Shown here: in pieces, positions 19,175 through 29,591 of the stretch
Layout: the number at the start of each line of letters is the position of its first letter
Numbering within the stretch: the first letter of the stretch is position 1
Assembly (NCBI RefSeq): GCF_028745505.1
Contig: NZ_JAQZZL010000001.1
Coordinates: 744,001 to 808,000, forward strand
Direction: 5' to 3'
Source of the DNA: Lentisphaera marina
GTDB lineage: Bacteria; Verrucomicrobiota; Lentisphaeria; Lentisphaerales; Lentisphaeraceae
DNA: 64,000 bases
Program-made: the position numbers and the translations under genes
Notes under the pieces: model-generated
The model's database searches: none
Told to the model about the DNA's origin: nothing
The model's input: only the letters and a program-made list of their open reading frames with translations

Positions 19175-19867
19175 TTAGCCACCCAATTCAAAATTTAGGC
19201 GCGTGATCTCTTTGAGAAGCACACTGCGAATACGTGATTTATAAACGCGAACGACATTGGTGCTTATACCAAATTTTTCCGAGAGGACTTTGTTATCATC
19301 TTCCTCTAGTGAGGCTTCAAATACTTGCACTGCCTTGGGAGAAAAGTCATCTTTTATACTATCCCAAGCCTTGTTGGAGAGAAAGCTCTTCCATTCGACT
19401 TCGGCAATTTTGTCAATTTCGGGCTGAGTGATGAGTTTGATAGATTCAGCGACTTCATCGTAGTTTACATTTTGTTGTTTATTGCGATTGGCCTTGGATT
19501 GAAAATAATTATAGACCGTGTTGCGAATAATAACGCAGAGCCAAGTTCGGAAACGGCATTTTTCCTGTTCATATTTAAAGCTAGAGAGTGATTTCCACAG
19601 CTTCACCAATACATCTTGGAGCAAGTCTTCACAGGTGCTGGGGTCGACGCCCATATTGCGAATAACTAAGTAAATATAACCTTCATATGAGCTGACAAAT
19701 TCGTCCCAATACTCATCGCCTTCAGAGAGCTGAAGTTTTTGCAAAAGGGTGTGACGAGTATTATTGGATTCTTTCATGTTGAGATCTTTATATGAAGGAT
19801 TAACAAAGCTTTTGAAACCTAATCTTTTTAGCCATGAATTTCCAGTTTTGCGACAAGTAGTGTTCAT
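19175..19867 (-). CDS. ECF-type RNA polymerase sigma factor
   Basis: Up to 230 residues. Sigma region 2 is visible (YIYLVIRNMG, CEDLLQDVLVKLWKS, FRTWLCVIIRNTVYNYF) and so is region 4 with a helix-turn-helix (LSEKFGISTNVVRVYKSRIRSVLLKE). The start is uncertain: the ATG at 19867 gives a basic 30-residue leader unlike the family, while the ATG at 19777 (MKESNN) gives a usual length of about 200; neither has a clear ribosome site. It starts 21 bp after an esterase gene and ends 8 bp before the kinase. No anti-sigma gene is adjacent, so the kinase is the candidate partner, as in other PVC sigma-kinase pairs. Targets are unknown but may include the surrounding degradation genes. Confidence 0.9.
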   Translation of the reverse strand: MNTTCRKTGNSWLKRLGFKSFVNPSYKDLNMKESNNTRHTLLQKLQLSEGDEYWDEFVSSYEGYIYLVIRNMGVDPSTCEDLLQDVLVKLWKSLSSFKYEQEKCRFRTWLCVIIRNTVYNYFQSKANRNKQQNVNYDEVAESIKLITQPEIDKIAEVEWKSFLSNKAWDSIKDDFSPKAVQVFEASLEEDDNKVLSEKFGISTNVVRVYKSRIRSVLLKEITRLNFELGG

Positions 19868-19888
19868 AAATGTAAGACATTAGTTGAA

Positions 19889-21379
19889 TTATATTTTGAC
19901 ATTAGCCTGTCGTCTTGTCGAGGGGCGTGATTTATAAGTGTTGAGAATTTTATGGAGTGCCTCACCCCAGGCTTTGTAGCCATTACTATTTAAATGCAGC
20001 CCGTCTCTGTTATAAAGTGCCTTGTTAATTTCACCGTTTTTAGCTAAAAAAATCTTACTTATATCATGATGAAAAATCATTTTATTATCGGCAATGCTAG
20101 GAATGAATTTGTTTAGTTCCTTTACTCTCTGATTTTCCGGTTCACGTCGTGGGAAGACTGAAAACAGGATGACTTTTGCATTGGGAAGTCGAGTACGGAT
20201 TTCTTTAAGGACTGCTTTTATCCCACTAATAACATCTGCTGAGGAGTCAGGCGTATAGCCTTTTTTGGGATTGTGTAAATGATTGGTTCCAATCATTAAA
20301 GTAATGAGTTTAGGGTCTATGTTGTCCAAGGCACCATGTTGAATTCGCCAAAGTACGTTCTGGGTGCGGTCACCAGCAAAACCCAAGTTGAGCATATTGA
20401 ATCCCGCAAAAGTTTGTTCGTAATTCTTTTCCGATTCCCAGTTGTGGGTGATGGAATCACCAATCATCACAAAATCAATTTGGCGACTTTTGGCTTCTGC
20501 CAGTTTCGCAATGTGGCGCTTTGGCATGAATTTTTTAAGTTTTGATGGGACTGGCGTGAGAGTGGAGAGTTGGGTAGACTGATTTGTGTTTTTGAGTATA
20601 AAATCAGCAACGCGCTCAGGATCGGGGTGATCGAAATGGTGGCCTTTGGCACGAGCTGCCTTTTGGACTTCAATCAGCTCGATTGATCCACCTAGTTTGC
20701 GGTAGCGTTCGGCGAGTATAAAGGTGTTTTCATCGGCGGGAACGACTTGATCATTGAGGCTGATGAGGTGTAAAAGGGGAATGTCTTCTTTTGCGATGGG
20801 CGCAAGTACGTCGATGGGGTTTTGCTTGTATTCCATGGCTTCTTGTTCGCTTATTTGATATTGCTTTAATACATTTTGCCAAGCTTTTTTATTACCCACG
20901 CCATTAGCTTTGCCTCCTGGCCAGCTCTTAAAATCACAAACGGGAACTTCCGCATAAATTGCATTGATTTTACCGGGATTTTGTGAGGCCCAGCGGTAAG
21001 CAAAGAGACCACCACGACTGACGGCTTCTAAGGTGACTTTTTTAGATAAGCCTTTTTCTTTGGTTATGTGCTGATAGAAAGCATCCCAATGCTTGAGTGC
21101 TTTAGGACTGCCAAGCATGTCGTCAGTATTGATGTAGGCAATATGGAAGCCTTTTTTTAATAAAATCAGATCAACTTCCGGGTGATAAGTGGGAAAGCGT
21201 GCACGCCAAACCCAAGGCTTGTTCGGAGCAACTTGATGGGGCTTGATGATAAAAGCATCTCGTCCATCGACTGTGAACTTAATTTGTTGAAAGTCCTGCC
21301 AGGGATTTTTTTTACTTTTTGCCTGAAGCGCAAAAAAAGATAAGAGGATTAGAAGAGTAAAACGGAGTGATTTTTTCAT
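19889..21379 (-). CDS. Double esterase: alpha/beta hydrolase fused to SGNH/GDSL hydrolase
   Basis: 496 residues with signal peptide (1-20). The N-terminal half (about 30-265) is an alpha/beta hydrolase with nucleophile Ser121 in AVSRGG, a likely acid Asp210 in LNDQVVPAD, and a His in KGHHFDHPD. The C-terminal half (about 300-480) is an SGNH hydrolase: block I GDSIT with Ser309, block III GTNHLHN, and block V DGLHLNSNGY with the Asp/His pair. Two ester-cleaving domains in one secreted chain suggest removal of acetyl or other acyl groups from a glycan. It lies 21 bp after the sulfatase at 21401-22918 and just before the sigma factor. Both domains keep their catalytic residues. Confidence 0.88.
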   Translation of the reverse strand: MKKSLRFTLLILLSFFALQAKSKKNPWQDFQQIKFTVDGRDAFIIKPHQVAPNKPWVWRARFPTYHPEVDLILLKKGFHIAYINTDDMLGSPKALKHWDAFYQHITKEKGLSKKVTLEAVSRGGLFAYRWASQNPGKINAIYAEVPVCDFKSWPGGKANGVGNKKAWQNVLKQYQISEQEAMEYKQNPIDVLAPIAKEDIPLLHLISLNDQVVPADENTFILAERYRKLGGSIELIEVQKAARAKGHHFDHPDPERVADFILKNTNQSTQLSTLTPVPSKLKKFMPKRHIAKLAEAKSRQIDFVMIGDSITHNWESEKNYEQTFAGFNMLNLGFAGDRTQNVLWRIQHGALDNIDPKLITLMIGTNHLHNPKKGYTPDSSADVISGIKAVLKEIRTRLPNAKVILFSVFPRREPENQRVKELNKFIPSIADNKMIFHHDISKIFLAKNGEINKALYNRDGLHLNSNGYKAWGEALHKILNTYKSRPSTRRQANVKI

Positions 21380-21400
21380 AGTGTTGAGATTTACTTGATA

Positions 21401-22918
21401 TTAAAATTGATCGGGAGCCCATTCAGGAATCCCTTTTTCTTTGAGCTGCTTATTGTATAGAATATGGAGATGGTGTTCTTCGGGTTTTAACCTGGGTAAG
21501 CCTTCGTTGATAAGCAAGGGCTCAGTTGAATCCCACCATTGATTAAATTGGGCGTTCATTTGTTCAGCAATTTCGGGGAATTGTTCAATGACGTTTTTAG
21601 TCTCTCCAGGATCGTTAGAGATATCACTTAACCAGGGGCCATCCCCATCCATAATATTAACCAAACGCCAGCGCGAATTGCGAACAGCCATGCCATAGTA
21701 TTTGGCGAGCTCACGAGTTTTCTTGCCTCTTCCGCCTCCGCCCCAGCGACCACGGTGAAAAAATAAAGTTCTGTCATCCCACTTTGCTTTTGGGTTTTCC
21801 AACAATGGAAGCAAAGAGCGTCCTTTAGGCATTAATTCACTTTTGGGGATTTGAGTTCCTGCCAGTTCACAAAAAGTGCGATATAAATCGATGTGTGCAC
21901 ATAGCGCTTTGATATCTACACCTTCTCCGAGCACGCCCTTCCAGTACCAAAACGATGGCACATGTGATCCGCCTTCCCAAGCGCTATCTTTGTGACCTTT
22001 CATACCCGCATTCCAGGCCTCAATTCTTCCTTTCGTTCCTTTTTTCCCGATTGATTTCATTGCCATGCCATTATCGGTCATGAAAATGATAAGTGTATTT
22101 TCTAAGGCCTGCCATTCTTTAAGTTTTGTCATCATTAAACCGAAATTATCGTCGATGTTTTCGATCATGCCATAACGTGCCGCAGTGGGCTGATTATAAC
22201 CTTCATCTAAGAAACGCTTTTTGTATTTTTCAGGTGCAATGAGTGGGCCATGGGGGGCGTTGAGAGAAATGTAGGCAAAGAATTTTTGTTTGCTTTGATG
22301 CTGTTTCTTAATCCAGCTCAGAGCGGCATTAAAAAATACGTCAGTACAAAAACCCTTGGTTTGGACAATGGTATCATTATGCAGTAAAACATTATCAAAA
22401 TATTTGTCCTTGGCATTGGGCTTAAAGTCACCAAAACTGTACTGACCGATGCCACCAGCTCCATGCATCAGAACTTCGTCGAAGCCGCGATTTTGAGGGC
22501 GATATTCTTCGCCGTCACCCAAATGCCACTTGCCAAAGAGCCCTGTTTTGTAACCGGCTTTTTGCAGTGCTTGTGGAAAAGTGATTACGGTGGGAGCTAA
22601 ACGGTCGCGTTGCATGAGTGTATGACTTATTCCAACTTCAAAGGGGGGGCGCCCACTCATGATGGCAGCTCTTGTGGGTGTGCATGTTGCACTAACCTGA
22701 AAATCACTAAAGCGTGTCGACTTTTGATACATTTGATCAATATGCGGAGTTCGCAAAATGGGGTTGCCCATGCAAGATAAGTCACCCATGCCCTGATCGT
22801 CGGTTAAAACAAAAATGATATTCGGTTTAGAATCCTTTAGATCTGTCTGTGTAGCAAATAAACCTTGGCAGCATGTAATAAATACGAGAATTCCTTTACA
22901 ATAAAATTTTCTTTTCAT
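21401..22918 (-). CDS. Secreted arylsulfatase
   Basis: 505 residues. Signal peptide about 1-23; Asp pair at about 40-41 (LTDDQG), formylglycine motif CTPTR from Cys79 (Thr in place of Ser), GKWHLGDGEEYRP active-site strand, and a MTDNGMAM metal site. The DQGMGDLSCMGNP and RPPFEVGISHTLMQRDRL blocks are those of PVC-type arylsulfatases. It lies 29 bp downstream of the GH95 gene and 21 bp upstream of the double esterase, which suggests a single transcript and a substrate carrying fucose, sulfate and ester groups. Confidence 0.93.
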   Translation of the reverse strand: MKRKFYCKGILVFITCCQGLFATQTDLKDSKPNIIFVLTDDQGMGDLSCMGNPILRTPHIDQMYQKSTRFSDFQVSATCTPTRAAIMSGRPPFEVGISHTLMQRDRLAPTVITFPQALQKAGYKTGLFGKWHLGDGEEYRPQNRGFDEVLMHGAGGIGQYSFGDFKPNAKDKYFDNVLLHNDTIVQTKGFCTDVFFNAALSWIKKQHQSKQKFFAYISLNAPHGPLIAPEKYKKRFLDEGYNQPTAARYGMIENIDDNFGLMMTKLKEWQALENTLIIFMTDNGMAMKSIGKKGTKGRIEAWNAGMKGHKDSAWEGGSHVPSFWYWKGVLGEGVDIKALCAHIDLYRTFCELAGTQIPKSELMPKGRSLLPLLENPKAKWDDRTLFFHRGRWGGGGRGKKTRELAKYYGMAVRNSRWRLVNIMDGDGPWLSDISNDPGETKNVIEQFPEIAEQMNAQFNQWWDSTEPLLINEGLPRLKPEEHHLHILYNKQLKEKGIPEWAPDQF

Positions 22919-22947
22919 AAAATCATTTCCTATTCAGCATGAAGCTT

Positions 22948-25326
22948 TTAATTTTGAAAATCTTTTTTGGATATATTTAATTTTTCGCCAGCTTTCAGTT
23001 TAAATGACCTTGTGACTTTCCCATAGCGAATACGAAATTGATTTCCTTTAAGAGAGTGTACTGTACAATTGAGTAAGTCGCCATTTTTCCAACTTATATC
23101 AACTTCAAATCCACCTCTTGCCCGAAGACCACTAACTTTGCCGTCTGACCATTCTTTGGGCAATGCAGGGAGCAAGTTAATTATTGGCTCAGCATCGACT
23201 GATGGACTTTCAGGGTGACTCTGCATGAGCATTTCGGCGATGCCGGCTGTGAGGCCGAAGTTGGCTTCAATTTGGAAGAGCTTTTTACCCTTGCCATTTT
23301 TTAGGGGACGAAAGAGGCTCATCATATTATCAAAGCAGTTATCATTGAGCATTTGCTGAACAAAAGCATGAGACATTTTACTGTCATGTAACCGTGCCCA
23401 TAGGCTGATTTTCCAAGCATTGGCCCAACCCGTACTTTGACCTACGCCACGGCGTTCGAGGAGTTTGCGAGAAGCTTCCGCCATTTCGGGAGTACCCTCT
23501 GGTGTAATCTCATAGTAAGGATAAAGACCATAAAGAGGAGAGACATGTCGGTGGGTGGGTTCACGCTCTACATAGGGCTTGAGCCATTCTTGCAAGACGC
23601 CATCGGGAGCAATTTGATTGGGAGCGAGGCGAGGGCGTTTAGTAGCAAGTTCTTTTTGGAGTTCGGCATCAATACCGAGGATCTTTGCAGCGCGTATGGT
23701 ATTGCCAAAGAGTTCGCGCAGTTGCTGCATATCAATTGTTGGGCCGGCACAAATTCCAGATCCCCCCTTTTTGTCCCCTGGGAGTTTAAAGCCATTTTCA
23801 GGTGAGGCCGAGGGACCAGTTACGAGCCATTTATTTTCGGGTTCTTCCCAGAGGTTATGGAGATAGAATTCAATCGAGCTTTTCATGATGGGGTAGACGG
23901 ATTTTAAAAACTCACGATCTAGGGTGTAGGCATACTGCTCCCAGAGGTGTTCACAAAGCCAAGCAGGACCACCGATATCCATACCCGCTGGCGCTGTGTA
24001 CCCCCAAATATTGGTGAGGCGGTGAGCAATCCAGCCGGGTGAATCGTAGTAAGCCTTAGCAGTTTTTGAACCGGGTTCAACGAGAGATTCAATGAAATTA
24101 TTCATTGGTTCCTGCATTTCGACCATGTTACAACTTAATGCCGGCCAGTAATTCATTTGTGTATTGATATTGAAGTGATAGTCGCCGTTCCACATGGTGT
24201 GAACCTCTTCGGCCCAAATTCCCTGGAGGTTGGCAGGGAGGCCACCCGGACGTGAAGAACTGATGAGGAAGTAACGTCCCACATTAAAAAATAGGGCAGC
24301 TAGGGCAGGGTCAGCTTTTCCTTTGCGGTAAGCGGCCAAGCGTTGATCCGTAGGGAGCGCACTATTATGACTCTCTGCGAGATTGAGTTTGACGCGCTTA
24401 TAGTATTTTTCATGATCAGCTTTTTGCGCTTGGCGCAATTGAGTAAATGATTGTTTTTCGGCCTTGTCGAGGTCTTCACTTGTGGCTTTGAAAGGGTCAG
24501 AGAGTTGGCGACCCGCAATGCCTTGATAATCCGTAGCAGCGGCTAAGAGCAGCATCACCTCTTCTTGTGATTCAACAATGAGTTTATTGCCTTCTGCTTT
24601 GATTTTTGCGTTGGGAGCAATGATGCGTAGACGGGCAACATAAGTAAGACCATCTTTGCCAAAACCATCGTTGAGGGCACCCGTCATGAGTAATTCACGA
24701 TTGTTGACCACGCTGGTTTTAAAGCGTTCGGGGCGGTTCATGGAAATGGAGAATGAAATAGGACCGGAAAAACGGGAAACAAAAACTTCATCGGGAGCGG
24801 AAACAAAATGCTCACGAGTGAACTGTTGTTTACCACGTTGGTAATTGACTTTAGCTAGAGCCGAATTTAAATCGAGCTCACGCTTATACTGACTAACTTT
24901 TGCCTTGTTGCCAATGAATTTAAGATGGACATTGCCTAATACTTGGTAGCGTCCAAAAGCACTGATTTTATTAGAATATTTAGGTGCATTATTGACCTTA
25001 AAAGCCTGCTTCATGAGCTTATTGGCCTCAGTGAATTTTTCTTCACCAAGAAGCTGACGGATTTTTGATAGGTGTTTGTAGCCTCCGGGAATATTGTTTT
25101 CAACTTTTGAGCCGGACCAAACTGATTCCTCGTTAATGACAATGCGTTCTTCGTCAGCGTCGCCAAAGACCATGGCGCCAAGGCGCCCATTGCCCAAGGG
25201 CAGGGATTGCTCAAAGCCTCTAGCCGCCTGTTTATACCAAAGTTTACCAGAACTGTCCTGCGCAATGATAGGGAGTGTTAAAGAGAGAAAAATGAAGTAA
25301 TGGATACTTATTTTTAAGAGTTTCAC
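22948..25326 (-). CDS. GH95 alpha-L-fucosidase-like glycoside hydrolase
   Basis: 792 residues with a signal peptide (about 1-22), full GH95 length. The N-terminal beta domain has the family signature ([15 protein letters not shown], then INEESVWSG). In the (alpha/alpha)6 barrel, [11 protein letters not shown] carries the two Asn residues (386 and 388) that activate water in the characterised bifidobacterial enzyme, and PSASPEN carries the general acid Glu510. [12 protein letters not shown] and [14 protein letters not shown] are also conserved. GH95 is an inverting exo-enzyme, usually alpha-1,2-L-fucosidase, with some alpha-L-galactosidases, so fucose is likely but galactose possible. It is the first gene of the run that continues through sulfatase, esterase, sigma factor, kinase and the ThuA fusion. 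Confidence 0.93.
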   Translation of the reverse strand: MKLLKISIHYFIFLSLTLPIIAQDSSGKLWYKQAARGFEQSLPLGNGRLGAMVFGDADEERIVINEESVWSGSKVENNIPGGYKHLSKIRQLLGEEKFTEANKLMKQAFKVNNAPKYSNKISAFGRYQVLGNVHLKFIGNKAKVSQYKRELDLNSALAKVNYQRGKQQFTREHFVSAPDEVFVSRFSGPISFSISMNRPERFKTSVVNNRELLMTGALNDGFGKDGLTYVARLRIIAPNAKIKAEGNKLIVESQEEVMLLLAAATDYQGIAGRQLSDPFKATSEDLDKAEKQSFTQLRQAQKADHEKYYKRVKLNLAESHNSALPTDQRLAAYRKGKADPALAALFFNVGRYFLISSSRPGGLPANLQGIWAEEVHTMWNGDYHFNINTQMNYWPALSCNMVEMQEPMNNFIESLVEPGSKTAKAYYDSPGWIAHRLTNIWGYTAPAGMDIGGPAWLCEHLWEQYAYTLDREFLKSVYPIMKSSIEFYLHNLWEEPENKWLVTGPSASPENGFKLPGDKKGGSGICAGPTIDMQQLRELFGNTIRAAKILGIDAELQKELATKRPRLAPNQIAPDGVLQEWLKPYVEREPTHRHVSPLYGLYPYYEITPEGTPEMAEASRKLLERRGVGQSTGWANAWKISLWARLHDSKMSHAFVQQMLNDNCFDNMMSLFRPLKNGKGKKLFQIEANFGLTAGIAEMLMQSHPESPSVDAEPIINLLPALPKEWSDGKVSGLRARGGFEVDISWKNGDLLNCTVHSLKGNQFRIRYGKVTRSFKLKAGEKLNISKKDFQN

Positions 25327-25438
25327 GGACTTGTTCCTTTTGATAAATAATGATAATTTGAGATAGAGCTATCGTTCTTCCACTTCTAATCAGCGGAAGG
25401 AGATCGTTTAAAGAGGATGATGTTGCTATACGAAGGAC

Positions 25439-26161
25439 TTAGTCTAAGTCCCACATGTCTTCGGAGCCTGCAGCAGCAGTCGAGGTGCTGGCTTCATGTA
25501 AGTTGCGCACACTTCCATCTGCAGTAGCTAATACTAGAAAACTTGTTTTCTGATGGTAAGAGTGAAAATCTCCGACACCAGAATAATCATAACGGGCACC
25601 TGCTTTCCAGCCCTGAGCCCAGGCACCCGCATGCTCATAAACCATAATGGTATTAGAGTGGTTGGCGACTTCGCTTTGTCTTACGGAAACTTTACGCCCC
25701 ATCAGAGTGTTGTTGACGCTGTAGGTTCTTATTGGTCGTCCATTTGAATCGAAATAATCAATTCCAGACGAAGGGCAGTAATAAATTTGGGATCCATTGG
25801 CGGGATCTTCGATTCTATTTGCCTCTGCAACTGCCGTAGTGATGTTGCGGCCATCGTATCTGCCTTCTCCCAAAAGGTCATCCCATGTGGTATTGTTGCT
25901 AGTACGACTGTCTCCATGGGGATAATAATCATTATTGTCATCTGGGTACATGAGAATAGCCGTCGAGATATTTTTGAGGTTATTGACACAGACTGATCTC
26001 TGGGCATTTCCACGTGCTTTAGAAAGCGAGGGCAAAAGTAGAGAGGCCAAGATGCCGATGATGGCAACAACGACTAAAACTTCTATGAGGGTAAAGTTCT
26101 TTAATTTAATTGCGCTTTTGTAAGCTGATTTGAGTGTAACTGATTTAGGATCTTGTCTCAT
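25439..26161 (-). CDS. Pseudopilin-like protein with prepilin N-terminus
   Basis: 240 residues. A short basic leader ends in LKN before the type III signal [22 protein letters not shown], whose hydrophobic helix also forms the pilin spine. The residue before the cleavage site is Asn rather than Gly. Two Cys in the globular part (near SVCVNNLKN and YYCPSSG) may form a disulfide. Near the C-terminus a His and DG pair (SYHQKTSF...TADG) recalls the H-X9-DG processing-associated motif, here with a longer gap. Lentisphaerae carry many such proteins; their function is unsettled (a type II secretion-like pseudopilus or glycan-binding surface protein). The start has AGGTG upstream. Confidence 0.85.
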   Translation of the reverse strand: MRQDPKSVTLKSAYKSAIKLKNFTLIEVLVVVAIIGILASLLLPSLSKARGNAQRSVCVNNLKNISTAILMYPDDNNDYYPHGDSRTSNNTTWDDLLGEGRYDGRNITTAVAEANRIEDPANGSQIYYCPSSGIDYFDSNGRPIRTYSVNNTLMGRKVSVRQSEVANHSNTIMVYEHAGAWAQGWKAGARYDYSGVGDFHSYHQKTSFLVLATADGSVRNLHEASTSTAAAGSEDMWDLD

Positions 26162-26242
26162 TTTTCACCTGCTTGTCTTTAGAAATAAAGTCTCTTATAA
26201 AGAGTCAAACAAGGTGAAAAGTTCAGCGCATCTAAGAAAATG

Positions 26243-26301
26243 AAAAAAAGTTAAATATTATTCATAGCTTACGCGGGAATGAATAATATTTAACTTTTTA
26301 T
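26243..26301 (-). terminator. Strong intrinsic terminator after the ThuA gene
   Basis: A 21-bp perfect stem (26245-26265 with 26279-26299) around a 13-base loop, followed on the minus strand by a run of seven T. It lies about 35 bp after the stop of the ThuA gene and before the pseudopilin start, so it ends the ThuA transcript and separates the pseudopilin. Confidence 0.85.
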
Positions 26302-26333
26302 GGAAGTCTAAAACGCCTTCTCTTGGAAGGGTT

Positions 26334-27326
26334 TTATTTTTTGGGAGCTTTGCGTTTCACTGCACGGATGCGTTTGCCATTTTCATCAAATTTTTGGCGT
26401 GCCATCGGTTTTTGTTTATAGAGCTCAGAAGTCGGGAGCGCAATATGCTTAATGTTTTTCTTCTTATCTAGATTTTTGTTTAAATCAGCTTCGGATACTG
26501 TACCTGCGGGGACGCCTCCTTTGGGAACTTCCATGCGAGTAGTCCAAACAATGGCATTGAGGACTAGTTGACGGAATTCATCGATGGCCCAATTACGGTG
26601 ATAGTGACCACCAACGAAACCAATTCCACGGCCACCTTCTTCGGGTTTTGCATCGCGGCACCACATCAGAGCCTGTTCTTTACCAAAGCACTTTTCACCA
26701 TGCATGTTCCACATATTGATATAGCGAACGATACGCTCGGGACTTGGAGTGGCGACAGCCACGGGACGGCAAGAAGCACATTCATCTTTTGTCGGCCAAA
26801 CCATGTTAAAGTAAAATTCATCATAGGCAGTGAAAGGCGTAATGCCTCGCGAAATGTCTTCACTTGTTAGGGCTTTGACATCGGCAATCCAGTGAGGGTT
26901 CACTGAAATATGGTCATCCATGTAGGCACCAATCCAGTTTTTAAAGTATTTTTCGCCGATCTGTTTACTAGGGTGAACACCGTAATGCATGAACATAATG
27001 CCCATGCCATCTTTTTTAACTTTCTTGTCGAGGAATTCGTATTTATCACCAAAACGACCCCCTGCATCAGCGTAAATGACACAGGCATCGACGCCATCAA
27101 AAATACTCTCATCTTCGGGCCAACCATAATAATGGACTTTGGCTTCGATTGGCAAACCCGAATTATTGAGTTTATCAGCTAGGATCATGCAACCGGCGCG
27201 AAATTCGTGATCGCCACTGCCATGACTAGGCTTGCCCGCAAGGAAAAGGATTTTTTTGTTCTCAGCTTGTAGAAAGCTAGTAAAAATGAATAGGGTGATG
27301 AGGAATTTGAACGCGTGCTTTTTCAA
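26334..27326 (-). CDS. Stand-alone secreted ThuA-domain protein
   Basis: 330 residues from a TTG at 27326. The frame is open to 27410, but the TTG has GGAG seven bases upstream and gives a signal peptide (KKHAFKFLITLFIFTSFLQA), so it is chosen. The ThuA-like domain covers nearly the whole chain and contains FLAGKPSHGSGDHEF, MFMHYGVHPS and GGHYHRNWAIDEF. It matches residues 26-335 of the large fusion at 13309-17025, including the tail where the Lys-rich linker begins (GKRIRAVKRKAPKK here, GRAIQRKRQTKKK there). ThuA-like proteins have a glutamine-amidotransferase-type fold; the function of these secreted versions is unknown. It ends with a strong terminator. Confidence 0.85.
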   Translation of the reverse strand: MKKHAFKFLITLFIFTSFLQAENKKILFLAGKPSHGSGDHEFRAGCMILADKLNNSGLPIEAKVHYYGWPEDESIFDGVDACVIYADAGGRFGDKYEFLDKKVKKDGMGIMFMHYGVHPSKQIGEKYFKNWIGAYMDDHISVNPHWIADVKALTSEDISRGITPFTAYDEFYFNMVWPTKDECASCRPVAVATPSPERIVRYINMWNMHGEKCFGKEQALMWCRDAKPEEGGRGIGFVGGHYHRNWAIDEFRQLVLNAIVWTTRMEVPKGGVPAGTVSEADLNKNLDKKKNIKHIALPTSELYKQKPMARQKFDENGKRIRAVKRKAPKK

Positions 27327-27450
27327 TGGTAATCTCCGTGATACTGGTTGTTTTAAACTTAATTCGCATTTTTTGTAAAATCTTACATCGATTTTAGCAA
27401 AAAAATGCAATTAAATAAAGTCTCAGTCGGATTTTATTAGAAAGCTTTTA

Positions 27451-29154
27451 TCAAGATGAGCAACTGTAGTGCGAGACTCCGCCAGCGTGAAAAAACTCTT
27501 TGGGCCTTAAGCGGTAATACTTATCTTCGATCTCTTTAGATTGTTCTTCATAAGGATCGTTGAGTACGTTTTGAAGCTCTTTTACCAATGTGTAATCACC
27601 CTGCATAGCTTGTTCGTAAGCGGGAACGATTAACCATTCACGCCAGGTATATTTGGGATTAGTTTCTAGCATTTCCTTGGAGATTTCACTTAAGTCCCCG
27701 CTGCGACTTAGGAGCTCGCGCCACTTATCTAACCAGTTTTGCCACTTAGCATCGACTTCAGCTGAGCTCACTTCATAAAAGCTCTTTTTGAGAGTAGAAA
27801 TATTATCGGGAATATGAGATAACTCACGGAAGAAAATGGTGTAATCCACTTTGGATTCAGTCATGAGCTGCATTAGCTCTTGAAAGAGTTCTAGATTAAA
27901 TTCACTGAGGCCAAGTTTCTGCGCCCACATCTGCTCCACTTGTACTTTCATTTCAGAGGCGAAATGATGGCGAACTTGATCCAGTTTCTCCAAGGCCTGC
28001 TGATCATCTGCCAGAAGAAGTCGAATTGCAGTCCAAAACATATGAAAGTTAGTTTCTGCAGCGACGGGCTGATTGAAGAATTCAAAGTGATTTCCGCCAC
28101 CCGTCCAAGGCTGGAATTCGGGATCAAAAACTTCACTAAAACCAAAGGGACCGTAATCAAGTGTATAGCCCCCTGCGGGGCAGTTGTCGCTATTAAAATT
28201 ACCCTGACAAAAACCAACTCGAATCCAGTCGGCAATTAAGCGCGTTAGACGAGATTTAAATAGCTTTGCCAATTCAATGACTTGATCTGTGAAAGGAAGA
28301 TTTTTATCAATTTCGTCTAAGTATTCTCTCTCAATCAAATGCTCAACGATCATACGCAGTTCTTCAAGAGCTTGGGGATGAGCATTGCTGCGGGCTCGAC
28401 GGGCAAATAATTCTATCTGACCAACTCGTAAAAAGGATGGAGCGACTCGAGTGGAGATGGCTGCTGGATTATCGACGTAGGTATCCGGATTTAAGGAATT
28501 GGAATCTCCAGAATACCAAGGGCGACTGACAGTTTCAGATTTTGATACATAGAGGGTGAGTGATCGCGAAGTCGGAATTCCTAAGGCATGCATGAATTCT
28601 TGAGCAAGAAATTCTCGTACACTTGAACGAAGCACGGCACGACCATCTCCACCTCGACAATAAGGAGTGGGACCGCCACCCTTGAGTTGCATTTCCCAAC
28701 GCTTGCCCTTCGTCACGACTTCAATGATAGAAATGGCGCGGCCATCGCCATAGCCATTTCCCGTTCTAAAAGGACATTGATGAGTGTATTCATTACCATA
28801 AATTGATAGGGCATAACCTGTGGCCCAACCATAAGGACGCATGGCTTCTGGTGTAGAGGAGCTATCCCCAGAGAAGAGCTTGATGAAATCTGCATCGTGT
28901 GCCAGTTCATCACTTAAAGCAAGTTCTTGAAAAAGACTAGGACTGTGACTGATATATTCAGGGTCAGGTATGGGTGTCGGTTTTACTGGCACAAAATGCC
29001 CAGAGAACACTTCTCTAGAATGGTGGTCAATACCATCGCTGCTAGCCTTAGGGTCAGCGTTTAATTTATCCATCAAAGAGTAGTCTGCTAAACGTGCAAA
29101 CTCATCGAAGCTGTTTATGTAATTGTCGGTCGAAGGTTGAGATGGATTTGGCAT
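27451..29154 (-). CDS. selO: SelO-family protein adenylyltransferase (YdiU/UPF0061)
   Basis: 567 residues, cytoplasmic. Family hallmarks: [63 protein letters not shown], the metal-binding [19 protein letters not shown] block and FDPEFQPW. SelO is a pseudokinase that transfers AMP from ATP to protein hydroxyls and has been linked to redox homeostasis. The chain ends in YSCSS: the Cys three residues from the end matches the selenocysteine of animal SelO and the Cys of bacterial versions. It is likely a housekeeping gene unrelated to the sulfatases around it. Confidence 0.96.
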   Translation of the reverse strand: MPNPSQPSTDNYINSFDEFARLADYSLMDKLNADPKASSDGIDHHSREVFSGHFVPVKPTPIPDPEYISHSPSLFQELALSDELAHDADFIKLFSGDSSSTPEAMRPYGWATGYALSIYGNEYTHQCPFRTGNGYGDGRAISIIEVVTKGKRWEMQLKGGGPTPYCRGGDGRAVLRSSVREFLAQEFMHALGIPTSRSLTLYVSKSETVSRPWYSGDSNSLNPDTYVDNPAAISTRVAPSFLRVGQIELFARRARSNAHPQALEELRMIVEHLIEREYLDEIDKNLPFTDQVIELAKLFKSRLTRLIADWIRVGFCQGNFNSDNCPAGGYTLDYGPFGFSEVFDPEFQPWTGGGNHFEFFNQPVAAETNFHMFWTAIRLLLADDQQALEKLDQVRHHFASEMKVQVEQMWAQKLGLSEFNLELFQELMQLMTESKVDYTIFFRELSHIPDNISTLKKSFYEVSSAEVDAKWQNWLDKWRELLSRSGDLSEISKEMLETNPKYTWREWLIVPAYEQAMQGDYTLVKELQNVLNDPYEEQSKEIEDKYYRLRPKEFFHAGGVSHYSCSS

Positions 29155-29309
29155 GCTAGTGAAACCTTTGCTTACTATTGAATTAATTGTGTTTTAAATA
29201 TCTGCTAAACACAGGAAATTCAAATTATAATGGCAGTTTATAAGCAGGGTGTGTTATGCAGCGTTCCTTCAGAACGCGTGTGCTTATTAACATATTCCCT
29301 AGGGTTGAA

Positions 29310-29564
29310 GAGACTGTGTGAAAAATAAAGAAATATCTATATTGTCAGGGCTCACCTGTGAGTCCGCTAGAATGTAGCCTGCCCCGTGAGGGGCATGGAA
29401 ATGGGGTTGGAATTAAGCCAGGGCCCAAACTTGGGTCCGACACACTATGCCGGACTCACATCCGCGAGCCCTCCATTCATTTTATTATCACCTACGTGTG
29501 GCTGCACCATACGCTATTGTCTATCGGTGCGCTGCACCTAAAAGAGTATTTTTCACACAGTCTC
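29310..29564. mobile_element. MITE with IS1182-type ends (MITE1)
   Basis: A 255-bp non-coding element with perfect 18-bp terminal inverted repeats (GAGACTGTGTGAAAAATA and its complement at 29547-29564). The outer 16 bases equal the ends of the IS at 11547. The interior is not IS sequence but is shared with the element at 61176-61422 (for example GGGTCCGACAC followed by TATGCCGGACTCAC, and CACCTNAAA near the right end). Flanking bases are TGAA and TAAA, a weak candidate duplication. Just to its left is a small palindrome (GCGTTC/GAACGC) and the rest of 29155-29309 shows no gene. Confidence 0.85.
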
Positions 29565-29591
29565 TAAATCGTGGACTACAGACTTTTTCTC

